Positions 52,411-61,658 of a stretch of 64,000 nt of DNA are shown in pieces (position 1 is the first letter of the stretch; the number at the start of each line of letters is the position of its first letter). This DNA is from an uncultured Clostridia bacterium (lineage in GTDB: Bacteria; Bacillota; Clostridia; UBA1381). The notes below the pieces were generated by a model. That model had not been told where the DNA came from. It saw only the letters and a list, made by a program, of their open reading frames with translations, and ran no database searches. The DNA lies in contig CANRJY010000002.1 in NCBI GenBank assembly GCA_947631085.1, positions 124,001 to 188,000 of the forward strand, read 5' to 3'. The position numbers were made by a program, and so were the translations under genes.

Positions 52411-55400
52411 ATGAAAGGGAAAAGATTTATAAGCGCGTGTCTCGCGGCAGTGACAGCGGCGGCATTTGCCTTTTCGGTAAGCGCGAACGAGACAACCGCG
52501 CTTGACGGTTTGAGCGAAAACGGCGCGGAAATTCATTTTGACATGAGCAAGCGCGAAACGCTCTGCCACGGTTCGACGGGATTTTTGTACGGCGCGGCCG
52601 AGATAAACGTACCGTCGATAGATCTGCTCTACGGCTTAAAGCCCGACACAATGGTGCAGAAGGCGTACGGCGGCTTGCAGCACCCGACGGGCGACGCGGT
52701 CAGGACAAGGTCGGCTCTCGAAGCGGCGGGCGTGCGCGATATGCAGGTTTATCTGCAGGACATCTACCTCGAATGGCCCTACAACGCGCCGATGAAAAAC
52801 GGCTCGCTCGACGTTGACGGCTACACGAAAACGTGCGAGGAGATCCTCTACGCGATGATTTGCGACAAAGCCGACGCGAGCACCGAGGGCGCTTTCCTCG
52901 GCAGCGACGGAAGCTATTATAAGCTCAACGAAACGGAAGCGGCAAGATACAGCTACGTTTTGTTCAACGAGCCCGACAACATCTGGTACGGAAGAAATCT
53001 CGCGGGACTTGAGAAGGCATGGAAGCAGGTTTACGAGGCGGTTCATAAAATAGATCCGAACGCGCGCTGCGCGGGTCCGAACTTCGCGGGCTTCAACGCG
53101 GGCACATACGACAGCTTCCTGTCCTACTGCTATGACAACAACTGTCTGCCCGAGCTTATAACATGGCACGAGCTCGGCGACAGCTCGCTGACATCATTTT
53201 TCAACAACTACGATTCCGTTAAAAGCTCGGCGGCAAAATATTATACCGACGCATACGCTGCAAAATCGGGCAGAAGCTATCAGCCTGAGCTGCTCGTAAA
53301 CGAGTACGCGCGTCATTACGACATAGCCACGTCGGGCGGGCTTGTGAAGTGGCTTTCAATGTTCGAGGACAAGGACATGAGCGGCTGTATGGCGTACTGG
53401 GGCATGGCAAACTCGCTTAACGAGGTCGCAGCCGACCAGAACAGCCCCTCGTCAACGTGGTGGGTATATCACTGGTACGCGCAGATGACGGGCGAGCAGT
53501 GTCCGCTTACGTCTCCCGCGTTCGCCGCGACGCGCTTTTACGGCGTGACCTCGTATGACGAGGAAATAAACACAGCCTACGCGCTTTTCGGCGGCAGCGA
53601 GGATAAACGCGGCAAGGAAACGGTGTATCTTGACAATATGAACGCGACGTCGCTCGCGAACGCAAACGGCGCGGTCAATGTAAAGATTTACGCGGTCGGG
53701 TTCTCGGGTCAGCAGGGCGCGAACTACAAGCCCGAGGTGATATTCAACGGAGCGGTCAATGTTACGGACAACTCGCTTAAGATCCAAATTACCGATACGG
53801 ACGAAATGAACGCGTATTTCGCGGTTATAACGCCCGCTCCCATTCCCTCGGAAACGACCGAAACAGAAAACGTAAAGCTCTCGACCGATCCCTACGAGGC
53901 GGAGGACGCACAGCTTCTGGGCGGCGCGAAGGCGTACACGCAGACCGGCTGGAGCACATGGGCGGTTTCGGGTCGCAGAGATGTGGGCAGCATCAACAAT
54001 AACGGCGACGGATTGAAATTTACTATCAGCGTCCCCGAGGACGGAGATTACGATTTAAGCCTTTTCTACTCGCTCCAGGCTCCGTATGTAAATCCGCAGA
54101 CGCTCCGACCCGACGCGGGCGGACAGAACCGCGCGCAGGGCAAAATGCTGCCGTTCGGTATGCAGATCGACGGCGGCGATGTTGAAACGATTTATCTCGA
54201 ATCGACCGTAACGTGGAACTACCGCAGGCATTACGACATGATCCGCACCCTTACGGCGGGCGAGCATACCGTCACGTTCACGCAGATAAACGGCGACGAG
54301 GGCAGTAAGGGCAATTTACAGCTCGCAGCCGCGGTCGATAAGCTGGACGTTAAAAAGCACGACGCAAGCTTCCGCGATTTTGAAATAGACTTATCCGAAA
54401 TGGCGGCGTTTAAGGAGGACGGTAGGTATATCGTAACGGCTGTCGCGCCCGAGAGCGGATATTATAAGGTTTCGGGCGGCGATTTCAAAATCTCGCGCCG
54501 TCTTATAGATTATGCTCCCGACGCGGATTCATACTCGACGATATCAACCTACGACACGCCCGTTTCCGATACGTTCTATCTCTCGAAGGGCGCGAACACG
54601 CTCGTTATAGAGGGAAACGCGTCAACGGTCGGATTTGCGTATGTCCCCGACGCTTCGGGCGCGGCGATCGAGGCAAAGAACATAGCGATACACGGTCCCA
54701 ACGCGTATTGCGCGGAGAACGGCTTTGCCGAGGGCGGACATGTTATAAGAGATCTCGGCGTAGGCACGGACGCGGACGAAACGGCGGCGGACAACTATAT
54801 CGAATTTAACGTGAATGTGAAATCGGACGGAATGTACAATTTTGAGATAGAGTATTCCAACGACGAGCCCGCGCCCGTAATGCTCAAGGACAACGGCGAC
54901 ACATATGTGCATCCGTACAATATCGATCTCGTCGAGCGGTACGCGCAGATCAAGGTAAACGACGCGGAGCCGGAGACGGTATATTTCAGGAACACGTTCA
55001 GCTGGGACACGTTCCGCGCCGTCAGCGTGCCGCTCAAATTAAAGGCGGGCGATAACACGATAAGGATTTACAACGACAATTCCTATCATTTCAGCCCGAT
55101 AGTAAATTCTACCGCGCCGGAAATAAGCGCCGTTGCGGTCAAGAGCCTGAACAGGTCTGAGGACATTATCACAATAACCTCCGCCGGCACGGATATTGAC
55201 ACTTCCGCGCTCGACAAAACCATATCCGAAGCGAATGAAATTCTCGCTCATTCGGACGAATACTCGGCAGCCACCGTCGCCGCGTTAAAATCCGCTCTTG
55301 AAAACGTGAGCCGCGAAACTCAGAGCGACGTGAACAAATCGCGCAAAAACATACTTGACGCGATAGACGGACTAAAGCCCGAATCTCTTAATTTGGCGGA

Positions 55401-56121
55401 CTATTATGCGACCTCTTTCGCTTCCACGAGTATCGGAAACCCCGAATACTCATACGACCAAAATCCGTCAACCGCATGGACAGCGAAACGAACCGCGTCT
55501 CCGTACGCGGCGTACGAGGTGTTCTACGCGGGCGACGGAAAGGTATTTGATTTAACGGAAATAACAATGACCGGAAACGGCAATACGCGCGTCGTATATC
55601 TCGGAACGGACAGCGACGATATTTTGAAAACGCCGGCAGAAATGGGTTCAAAATCAGATCTCGCTTCAAAGGACTCAAATTTGTACGTTCCGTTCGCCAA
55701 TCTCTACAGTGCGAAAATATTAGGTACGACCTCCGGCGCGAACGTTACCACCGCTCTCACGGGCAAATACAGGTATTTCATAGTAGCGGCGGCGACATGG
55801 GAGGAGACGAGCGTAAACGAGCTTGAACTTTCGGCGAAGATATCCGCCGAAGAACCGAAGCTCAAAACTCATATAGATATAACCTCGGACGCCGACACGG
55901 TATACGCGGATTACACTATCATAAACGAACATGGAAATTTGCGCGCATACCTCGCGAAATACAAGGATAACGCTCTCGTTGAGGTTACATCCGGAGAAGC
56001 TACCGAAAACGCGTTAAGACTCTCGATCCCCGCGGACGAAGGAAATTTCGAATACAAGGCGTTCCTTTGGGACGATAAGCAGTCGCCGATATGCGATTGC
56101 GCCGAATTATCCGAAAAATAA
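52411..56121 (+). CDS. Secreted multidomain glycosidase-like protein
   Basis: 1236 residues. Signal peptide MKGKRFISACLAAVTAAAFAFSVSA. Residues about 45-480 look like a clan GH-A retaining glycosidase barrel: VLFNEPDN (acid/base Glu about 186) and ELLVNEYARHYD (nucleophile Glu about 298); family could be GH39-like but is not certain. Next come two carbohydrate-binding-like beta domains (YEAEDAQLLGGAKAYTQTGWSTW; TVTFTQING; a second with YIEFNVNVKSDGMYNFEIEYS), a FIVAR-like helical piece (about 930-990), an F5/8-type region (SIGNPEYSYDQNPSTAWTAKR) and the C-terminal module shared with both PL11 proteins. The target is likely a plant cell-wall glycan. No surface anchor is visible. Confidence 0.82.
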   Translation: MKGKRFISACLAAVTAAAFAFSVSANETTALDGLSENGAEIHFDMSKRETLCHGSTGFLYGAAEINVPSIDLLYGLKPDTMVQKAYGGLQHPTGDAVRTRSALEAAGVRDMQVYLQDIYLEWPYNAPMKNGSLDVDGYTKTCEEILYAMICDKADASTEGAFLGSDGSYYKLNETEAARYSYVLFNEPDNIWYGRNLAGLEKAWKQVYEAVHKIDPNARCAGPNFAGFNAGTYDSFLSYCYDNNCLPELITWHELGDSSLTSFFNNYDSVKSSAAKYYTDAYAAKSGRSYQPELLVNEYARHYDIATSGGLVKWLSMFEDKDMSGCMAYWGMANSLNEVAADQNSPSSTWWVYHWYAQMTGEQCPLTSPAFAATRFYGVTSYDEEINTAYALFGGSEDKRGKETVYLDNMNATSLANANGAVNVKIYAVGFSGQQGANYKPEVIFNGAVNVTDNSLKIQITDTDEMNAYFAVITPAPIPSETTETENVKLSTDPYEAEDAQLLGGAKAYTQTGWSTWAVSGRRDVGSINNNGDGLKFTISVPEDGDYDLSLFYSLQAPYVNPQTLRPDAGGQNRAQGKMLPFGMQIDGGDVETIYLESTVTWNYRRHYDMIRTLTAGEHTVTFTQINGDEGSKGNLQLAAAVDKLDVKKHDASFRDFEIDLSEMAAFKEDGRYIVTAVAPESGYYKVSGGDFKISRRLIDYAPDADSYSTISTYDTPVSDTFYLSKGANTLVIEGNASTVGFAYVPDASGAAIEAKNIAIHGPNAYCAENGFAEGGHVIRDLGVGTDADETAADNYIEFNVNVKSDGMYNFEIEYSNDEPAPVMLKDNGDTYVHPYNIDLVERYAQIKVNDAEPETVYFRNTFSWDTFRAVSVPLKLKAGDNTIRIYNDNSYHFSPIVNSTAPEISAVAVKSLNRSEDIITITSAGTDIDTSALDKTISEANEILAHSDEYSAATVAALKSALENVSRETQSDVNKSRKNILDAIDGLKPESLNLADYYATSFASTSIGNPEYSYDQNPSTAWTAKRTASPYAAYEVFYAGDGKVFDLTEITMTGNGNTRVVYLGTDSDDILKTPAEMGSKSDLASKDSNLYVPFANLYSAKILGTTSGANVTTALTGKYRYFIVAAATWEETSVNELELSAKISAEEPKLKTHIDITSDADTVYADYTIINEHGNLRAYLAKYKDNALVEVTSGEATENALRLSIPADEGNFEYKAFLWDDKQSPICDCAELSEK

Positions 56122-56147
56122 ACGATTTTAAACAAAACAACATCAAA

Positions 56148-56197
56148 AAAACAGCCTCGGCAGTGGATCAAAGGATGACCCGCCCTGAGGCTGTTTT
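56148..56197. terminator. Bidirectional terminator
   Basis: AAAACAGCCTC and GAGGCTGTTTT, perfect 11-base arms with GGC/GCC pairing inside, between the glycosidase-like gene and the convergent protease gene. Confidence 0.82.
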
Positions 56198-56234
56198 CTT
56201 TATATTTTATCTGTATTTACTCCGTGATTATCAA

Positions 56235-59200
56235 TTATATATCTGAACCGCTGAGTGAAATTGCGCTTATCATCGATGTGAACTCGGCGCGTGTGATGCT
56301 TGACTTCGGCGCAAGTGTGCCGTCGGGATAACCTTTGATCACGCCCGCTCCGCACGCCCACTGTATCGCGGGTACCGCGTATTCGCTTATATCAGCCGCG
56401 TCGGGATAACTTAATATATTCGTGTTCTCGCCGATTGATACATCAGCGCCTATGTAATTCTTCATGTATCTGTACAGGATCGCCGCCGTCTGCTCGCGCG
56501 TAACGTTTTCCTCGGGCCTGAATATTCCTTCTCCGTAGCCCGTAACTATGCCGTTTTCAGCCGCCCATGCCACATATGGAGCGTAGTACGCGTTCGCGTC
56601 AACGTCGGTGAACGGCGAGGCTTTAGTTGTTTCAGCCGCGCCCATACGGCCTACGATAGTCACAAGCATTCCGCGTGTAAGCGTTGCATCCGGAGCGAAC
56701 TCCGTATCGGTCACGCCGTTTATAAGTCCCTCGGTATATGCCGCCTTTACCGCGTTATAGAACCAATCCGTCGGCTTTACGTCCGTAAACGGCAAGCTGC
56801 CGGTTGACGGAGCGGCCGTAGGCTCGGGCTGCTGTGTCGCCGCGGGAGCGGTTGTTTCCGCGGGAGCCGCTGTTGCTTCGGGAGCGGTTGTTTCCGCCGG
56901 AGCGGCTGTAGGCTCAGTCGTCGGTGCGGGCGATGCTGTCGGTGTCGCAGCCGACGAAGAAGGCTTAAATCCTCCGCCGCCATGCGTGGTCGGAGCGGCT
57001 GTCGCCGCTGGCGTTGCCGTCGGCTCAGCTGTTGCTTCCGGTGTTTGTATCGGTTCCGCTGATGCCTCGGGAGTTTGCGTCGGTTCTGCTGATGACGGGC
57101 GGAAGGATAAATTCTTTATAGGATTTCCGTCCTCGTCGGCGTAACATCCTATCTCACCATCGAATGTCACAACCTCACCATCGGATATTGCCGTTACTCC
57201 TTTAAGATTGGCGAATCCCGCCACGCCCGCGTCCGAGGTAAAGGTGCAGGTGTCGTCCATTTCCGTTTTTATGGGGCCCTCGAACGGTCCGTCGGCCTGA
57301 TAAATACCGTATTTGCATTCCGTGTTGGCAGCCCTTACCTTGAGAGTGCTGTTGTTTTCAAGCTTAATTCTGCCATTATATGTTGTGCCGTTATCATCGG
57401 CAGCTTCACTATTCATATTAAGTCCTACGTTAAGTATTCCCTTATTGCTGACTGCCGAGGCGGTCAGGCTTGAATTGTCCTTTATGACGATTTCGCTGAC
57501 CTCACAGCCGATAGCCGCGTGCACGAACTCTGTATCCGCAGTTGAACCGCCTTCCGCCTTAACCTGCGCGCCGCCGCTTATTGTCAGGGAACCACCCGGC
57601 CACGTCGCTATTCCTTCGCTGTCTTCGTATGCGTCTCCACCGTAGGCGTTGACCTCCGCGTTTGATATATCGATATTTTTATAGACGAGTATGCCGTCTG
57701 AGTCTGTTTGAGCGTCTTGTTCCGATTCGTCATACGAGGTGTTTCCTCCGAAGGCGTTAAGAGTGCCTTTTCCGGTTATTGTCAGATTGCCTTCGCAGGC
57801 AACGCCAAAGCTGTCAACGTTTACTCCGTCGCCCGAGATTACCGTAAGAGTGCCGTCTATGTCAAGCGTTAAGTCGCCGCGCACATTTATTCCCGACGTG
57901 CAAATGCTGGTATCGTTTCGCGTAAATCCTGCCGCGGCGCTTTTAATATACGGAGCTTCGCCCTCGGGGACGTAAAGCGTTGAGCCCGCGCTCATGTAAA
58001 GTCCGTCCTCGTGCGTTGTAACAAAACGGAAATCCGAGGTGAGCGTCAGCTTATTTTGCTCGCATATCGCGCCCGGCACTTCGACAGGGTCGGACTTTTC
58101 GCCGGTGTGAAAGTCGTATTTTGAATACAGCGTGCCGGTTTCGCCGTCGAAATAGAGTATCTTGTCACCCTCGGCAACATCCGCCGAGTTTTTAAATTCG
58201 ATATACTTCGCGATGTTTCCGTCAGTGTCAACATAGCTGTTTGTCAATTTGTCAGTTCCCCTTGTGTATGCCAGCACTTCGCCGTCCGCCGACGTTGCCG
58301 TAACACCGACAAGATCGGCGCCTGACGCTTTCATTTCTCCCGCGGCGATAAACGTGCAGGTGCTGTCCATTTCTACGGGAAGAACCGCGTTTGGAAAGTG
58401 TGAAATGCCGACGCCGCGGTCAGAACCATCGGCGCTCACTATGATTGAACTGTTGTTTTTAAGCGTAATACCGCCGTTATAAATCGTGCCGTTACCGAAA
58501 GGTTCGCCGCAAATCATGATCAAGCCGCAGACGTCGTCTTCCTCTCCTCCCGTCGCCGAGGCGACAAAACTCGAATTGTCCTTGACTGTAAGATAGCTCG
58601 TCACGCACGCGTAGCTGTAGAATCGATCGTAAAAATCTCCTTCTCCTCGATTTTCACCGCTTTGCGCCGTGACAGAGGCTCCTTCGCCTATGGTAACGGA
58701 GTGCTCCGGATCGGTCAATATACCATGACTCAGTCCGTACGCATCGCCGCCGATAAAACGGGCGTTGGCAACGGATATATCCAAATCTCCGTATATGTAT
58801 ATACCGAATGAGTCCCATCTGCCGGATTCCGCCGCCTCGTCGTCCTTCGTGTCACCGCATATCGCTTCAAGACTGCCTTTTCCGGTTATTTTAAGGTCGC
58901 CGTCCGAAAGAATGGCGCGTCCGGAAGCGTCCGTACCCGTTCCCGATTGCACGGTCAAAGTTCCGTCTATGTCTATCGTGCTGCCGTCTGCGGCAAATAT
59001 TCCGGTGTACTCGTTAAGTTTATCGTCTCCTGTAAATCCGCCGGCAGCGCTCAGTATCGACGGGTGCTCACCCTCGGGAACATAGAGCGTAGTGTTGGAG
59101 TCTATGAAAAGTCCGTCCTTAGCCGTCGTCACAAACTGGAAGTCCGATGTGAGCGTCAGCTTGTTTCCCTCACATATCGCGCCCGGGAAGCTGTCTATCG

Positions 59201-61361
59201 GCTCGGAAAACTCCTTGGTGTCATAGTCCATCTTTGTGTACAGCTTGCTCGTTGCGCTGTCGTAGTATAGGATATGGTCTTTTATCGCGGCGTCCGCTAT
59301 GACCGTTATCGGGAAGTTGTCCCTCGCATAGAAAGCCGCGTCGCTGAAGCTTGACGCATCTTCGGGAGCCATGCCCAAAGCTTCCGGATTGCCGCTCATG
59401 ATTACAATCATCATCGCGTCAAGAACTACACTTTTTTGCCTCCATTGATTGTAAGCCGTTTCAAGGTCTGCAGGGATCCCCTCGCCTATCTCCTCGGGGT
59501 GAGCATTATAGTATTCGACGACGCTGTTGTACGCTTTAAGAGCGTCTTCGGTTTGTGCGAGTACGTCCATAAATCCTACCTGCTCAAGGTACGCTTCGCT
59601 TATTTCTTTGTCCGCTGCGATCGTCTCGCCCCAGTCGGCCCACTCGGCTTCGTTATTTTCGCTTGTGGTTTTTATAAAGCTTTCGCCTTCGTTCACTACG
59701 CCCTTCGCATATTTGCTCTGAGCATTATTTACAGCTTCATAGGACCTCATACAAATCTCGGACGGAAACTCCTGATTTGTTATCTCGTATTTTCCGTCGG
59801 CGGTCTTGTTGGTCACGACAACGGAAAATTTTGCGTTTGCGGGTATGTATACGGGCTCCTCCAAATCGAAACGGTGATAACCGCCGTACTCATACGTTTT
59901 TTTGCCGCTCGCAACAAGCTCTCCGTCGGTCGGAGAAGCGCTTTGGTCGCTGAGCATATATATTTCGAATGTTGTTTCCGTACCCGGGAGCTCCGTGTAA
60001 AATGTCAGTGTTTTTGCCGTTAAATCCACATCGTCGTTTTTAAATGTATTCGCCATGGAGGTCGGTTCGTCAAAGACATTATTCTTGTACGAGCTGTAAA
60101 CGGGCATATAATCATACTTAAAGCTGCGGTAAGCGCCGCTTGCGCTCTCGTCGGGGGTGACGTCAAAATCAAATGCCTCCGGAGTCTCTAAGGTATGGTC
60201 GTAGTAAGATAAATAGAAATATCCGTGGTCGCCCCAGATGTTTTTATTCGGAAATTCGCTCTCATCGCTGCCCCAGCTGTTTTTTACTATCCACGCTCCG
60301 TTTCCCGGAGGTTCTTCAAAGAAATTTTCCTTCGGGAAGCTGTCGTCCCAGCCTACTATCATGACGGCGTGATCCATATGTTCTCCGTTTTCGCTGTCCT
60401 CCTTATTACTCAACGGCGTATAATGCGCCCATGACGCGGGATTGATATTGTGGTGTTCGCTCTTCTCCGGCTCTGATGACGTGTCGGCGGCATAAAGGAT
60501 ATGTACCGCGCGTCCCTTCATGAGCTGCTCCTTTATCGCGTCCGTTCCCGCTTGATTATAGACGTAATTATATTTTTTCTCAGTCTCATCGTATTCGAAT
60601 TGAGCCGGAGACGGCAGCATGAAGCTCTCCTCGAGCGGATATACCTGTCCGAAGCGGTCCTGCTCGTCAATGCTCCAATCGTCAAAAGGGCTGTATAAAT
60701 AGGGTTCAAACCCTTCCACATACTCCAAATAATTTTTGCCCGTTTCGGGATCCCTGTATACTATAGTTTCTTCCTTGCCGCGGTAGGGGAATTGCTCTTC
60801 CAGCATAGGACCTATTCCCGCCGAGTATATAGACGTTGCGGTCGTGCCGCCGCCGCCTTTATCCATTTTTCCGCTGCTGCTTATGTCGGGATCTGTAAAG
60901 TATATTCCCTCTCCGCCCTGATCGCCGAAATCCTCGGGAAGAGCGTTATTTGCAAACCACGCGAGATGATGCTCGGATAAGTCCATTTCCCAAGGCATAC
61001 TTTTGTTCCATTCATCATACGACATTCCGAGATCCGTTAAAATACTCGTTTCCGCCGCGGCGGTTGCCGCAAAACCCCAGCAAGTGCCTAAAAATCCTTG
61101 GTTCTTTACGGGTGTGACGTAATTCTTTTTCACTCCGCTTCCGTCAAGATCCGCGTTTCGCAAATCGAACGTCTCGGGATATTCGTTTTCCGAAGCGAGA
61201 CTTATATCCGACGGGTTATAGAAATATTTTCGGCTTTCTATAAGTCTTTTCGCCGCGTCCTCGGCAGCGCTGTCCGCCAAATCGAACGCAAGCGCCGGTA
61301 CCGCCGAAGAAACCATGGCGGACGCCAGCATCATTGACAGAAATCTTTTCAGATATTTCAT
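56235..61361 (-). CDS. SLH-anchored papain-family (C1A) cysteine protease with repeat region
   Basis: 1708 residues. Signal peptide MKYLKRFLSMMLASAMVSSAVPALA, a short pro-region, then the C1A peptidase: NQGFLGTCWGFAA (Cys about 94), HMDHAVMIVGWDD (His about 330) and WIVKNSWG (Asn about 360). A helical insertion follows near 600-680. Residues about 727-1096 and 1097-1400 are two long repeats, each with ICEGNKLTLTSDFQFVTT followed by beta-helix-like strands (GTLTVQSGTG, GDLKITGKGSLEA). A Pro/Thr/Ala linker leads to three SLH domains (about 1515-1708) that bind the secondary cell-wall polymer. So it is a wall-displayed protease, probably for surface protein turnover or dietary protein. It is divergent from a C11 protease gene. 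Confidence 0.92.
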   Translation of the reverse strand: MKYLKRFLSMMLASAMVSSAVPALAFDLADSAAEDAAKRLIESRKYFYNPSDISLASENEYPETFDLRNADLDGSGVKKNYVTPVKNQGFLGTCWGFAATAAAETSILTDLGMSYDEWNKSMPWEMDLSEHHLAWFANNALPEDFGDQGGEGIYFTDPDISSSGKMDKGGGGTTATSIYSAGIGPMLEEQFPYRGKEETIVYRDPETGKNYLEYVEGFEPYLYSPFDDWSIDEQDRFGQVYPLEESFMLPSPAQFEYDETEKKYNYVYNQAGTDAIKEQLMKGRAVHILYAADTSSEPEKSEHHNINPASWAHYTPLSNKEDSENGEHMDHAVMIVGWDDSFPKENFFEEPPGNGAWIVKNSWGSDESEFPNKNIWGDHGYFYLSYYDHTLETPEAFDFDVTPDESASGAYRSFKYDYMPVYSSYKNNVFDEPTSMANTFKNDDVDLTAKTLTFYTELPGTETTFEIYMLSDQSASPTDGELVASGKKTYEYGGYHRFDLEEPVYIPANAKFSVVVTNKTADGKYEITNQEFPSEICMRSYEAVNNAQSKYAKGVVNEGESFIKTTSENNEAEWADWGETIAADKEISEAYLEQVGFMDVLAQTEDALKAYNSVVEYYNAHPEEIGEGIPADLETAYNQWRQKSVVLDAMMIVIMSGNPEALGMAPEDASSFSDAAFYARDNFPITVIADAAIKDHILYYDSATSKLYTKMDYDTKEFSEPIDSFPGAICEGNKLTLTSDFQFVTTAKDGLFIDSNTTLYVPEGEHPSILSAAGGFTGDDKLNEYTGIFAADGSTIDIDGTLTVQSGTGTDASGRAILSDGDLKITGKGSLEAICGDTKDDEAAESGRWDSFGIYIYGDLDISVANARFIGGDAYGLSHGILTDPEHSVTIGEGASVTAQSGENRGEGDFYDRFYSYACVTSYLTVKDNSSFVASATGGEEDDVCGLIMICGEPFGNGTIYNGGITLKNNSSIIVSADGSDRGVGISHFPNAVLPVEMDSTCTFIAAGEMKASGADLVGVTATSADGEVLAYTRGTDKLTNSYVDTDGNIAKYIEFKNSADVAEGDKILYFDGETGTLYSKYDFHTGEKSDPVEVPGAICEQNKLTLTSDFRFVTTHEDGLYMSAGSTLYVPEGEAPYIKSAAAGFTRNDTSICTSGINVRGDLTLDIDGTLTVISGDGVNVDSFGVACEGNLTITGKGTLNAFGGNTSYDESEQDAQTDSDGILVYKNIDISNAEVNAYGGDAYEDSEGIATWPGGSLTISGGAQVKAEGGSTADTEFVHAAIGCEVSEIVIKDNSSLTASAVSNKGILNVGLNMNSEAADDNGTTYNGRIKLENNSTLKVRAANTECKYGIYQADGPFEGPIKTEMDDTCTFTSDAGVAGFANLKGVTAISDGEVVTFDGEIGCYADEDGNPIKNLSFRPSSAEPTQTPEASAEPIQTPEATAEPTATPAATAAPTTHGGGGFKPSSSAATPTASPAPTTEPTAAPAETTAPEATAAPAETTAPAATQQPEPTAAPSTGSLPFTDVKPTDWFYNAVKAAYTEGLINGVTDTEFAPDATLTRGMLVTIVGRMGAAETTKASPFTDVDANAYYAPYVAWAAENGIVTGYGEGIFRPEENVTREQTAAILYRYMKNYIGADVSIGENTNILSYPDAADISEYAVPAIQWACGAGVIKGYPDGTLAPKSSITRAEFTSMISAISLSGSDI

Positions 61362-61410
61362 AATAACTGTATTCCTCCTTAAAAAAATTTAAATAAAGCT
61401 CAATAGATTA

Positions 61411-61439
61411 ATTTTATCATTTTGAATAAAAAAAATCAA
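61411..61439 (-). promoter_or_regulatory. Promoter of the C1A protease gene
   Basis: TTGATT, 17 bases, TAAAAT on the minus strand, about 50 bases before the ATG at 61361. Confidence 0.65.
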
Positions 61440-61543
61440 TAAAACGTCATAAAAATCATTTTTTAGAGCGTAAATGTTGGCTGACCGATATTTTACGGCA
61501 TATAAAATTTCGTAAAACTCCGAATTTACGACGCAAATGTAAA

Positions 61544-61572
61544 TTGATTTATTTTAAGATATGTGCTATAAT
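61544..61572 (+). promoter_or_regulatory. Promoter of the clostripain-family gene
   Basis: TTGATT, 17 bases, TATAAT. The conserved leader motif begins seven bases after the -10 box. Confidence 0.75.
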
Positions 61573-61578
61573 GATTTT

Positions 61579-61627
61579 GGCGTTACCTAAATCGTAGATT
61601 TTGACGCCTGTGAGAACATTGTATTAT
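61579..61627 (+). ncRNA. Conserved leader RNA motif, copy 2
   Basis: Same layout as at 45573: GGCGT/ACGCC outer stem, TACC internal loop, inner stem AAATC/GATTT with a GTA loop, then GAGAACATTGTAT. The inner stem differs from copy 1 by a compensatory G-C to T-A change. A short TGCC/GGCA hairpin follows and then the ribosome site of the protease gene. Confidence 0.65.
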
Positions 61628-61658
61628 GCCTTCTACGGCAAAAGGAAGGAGAATGAAG

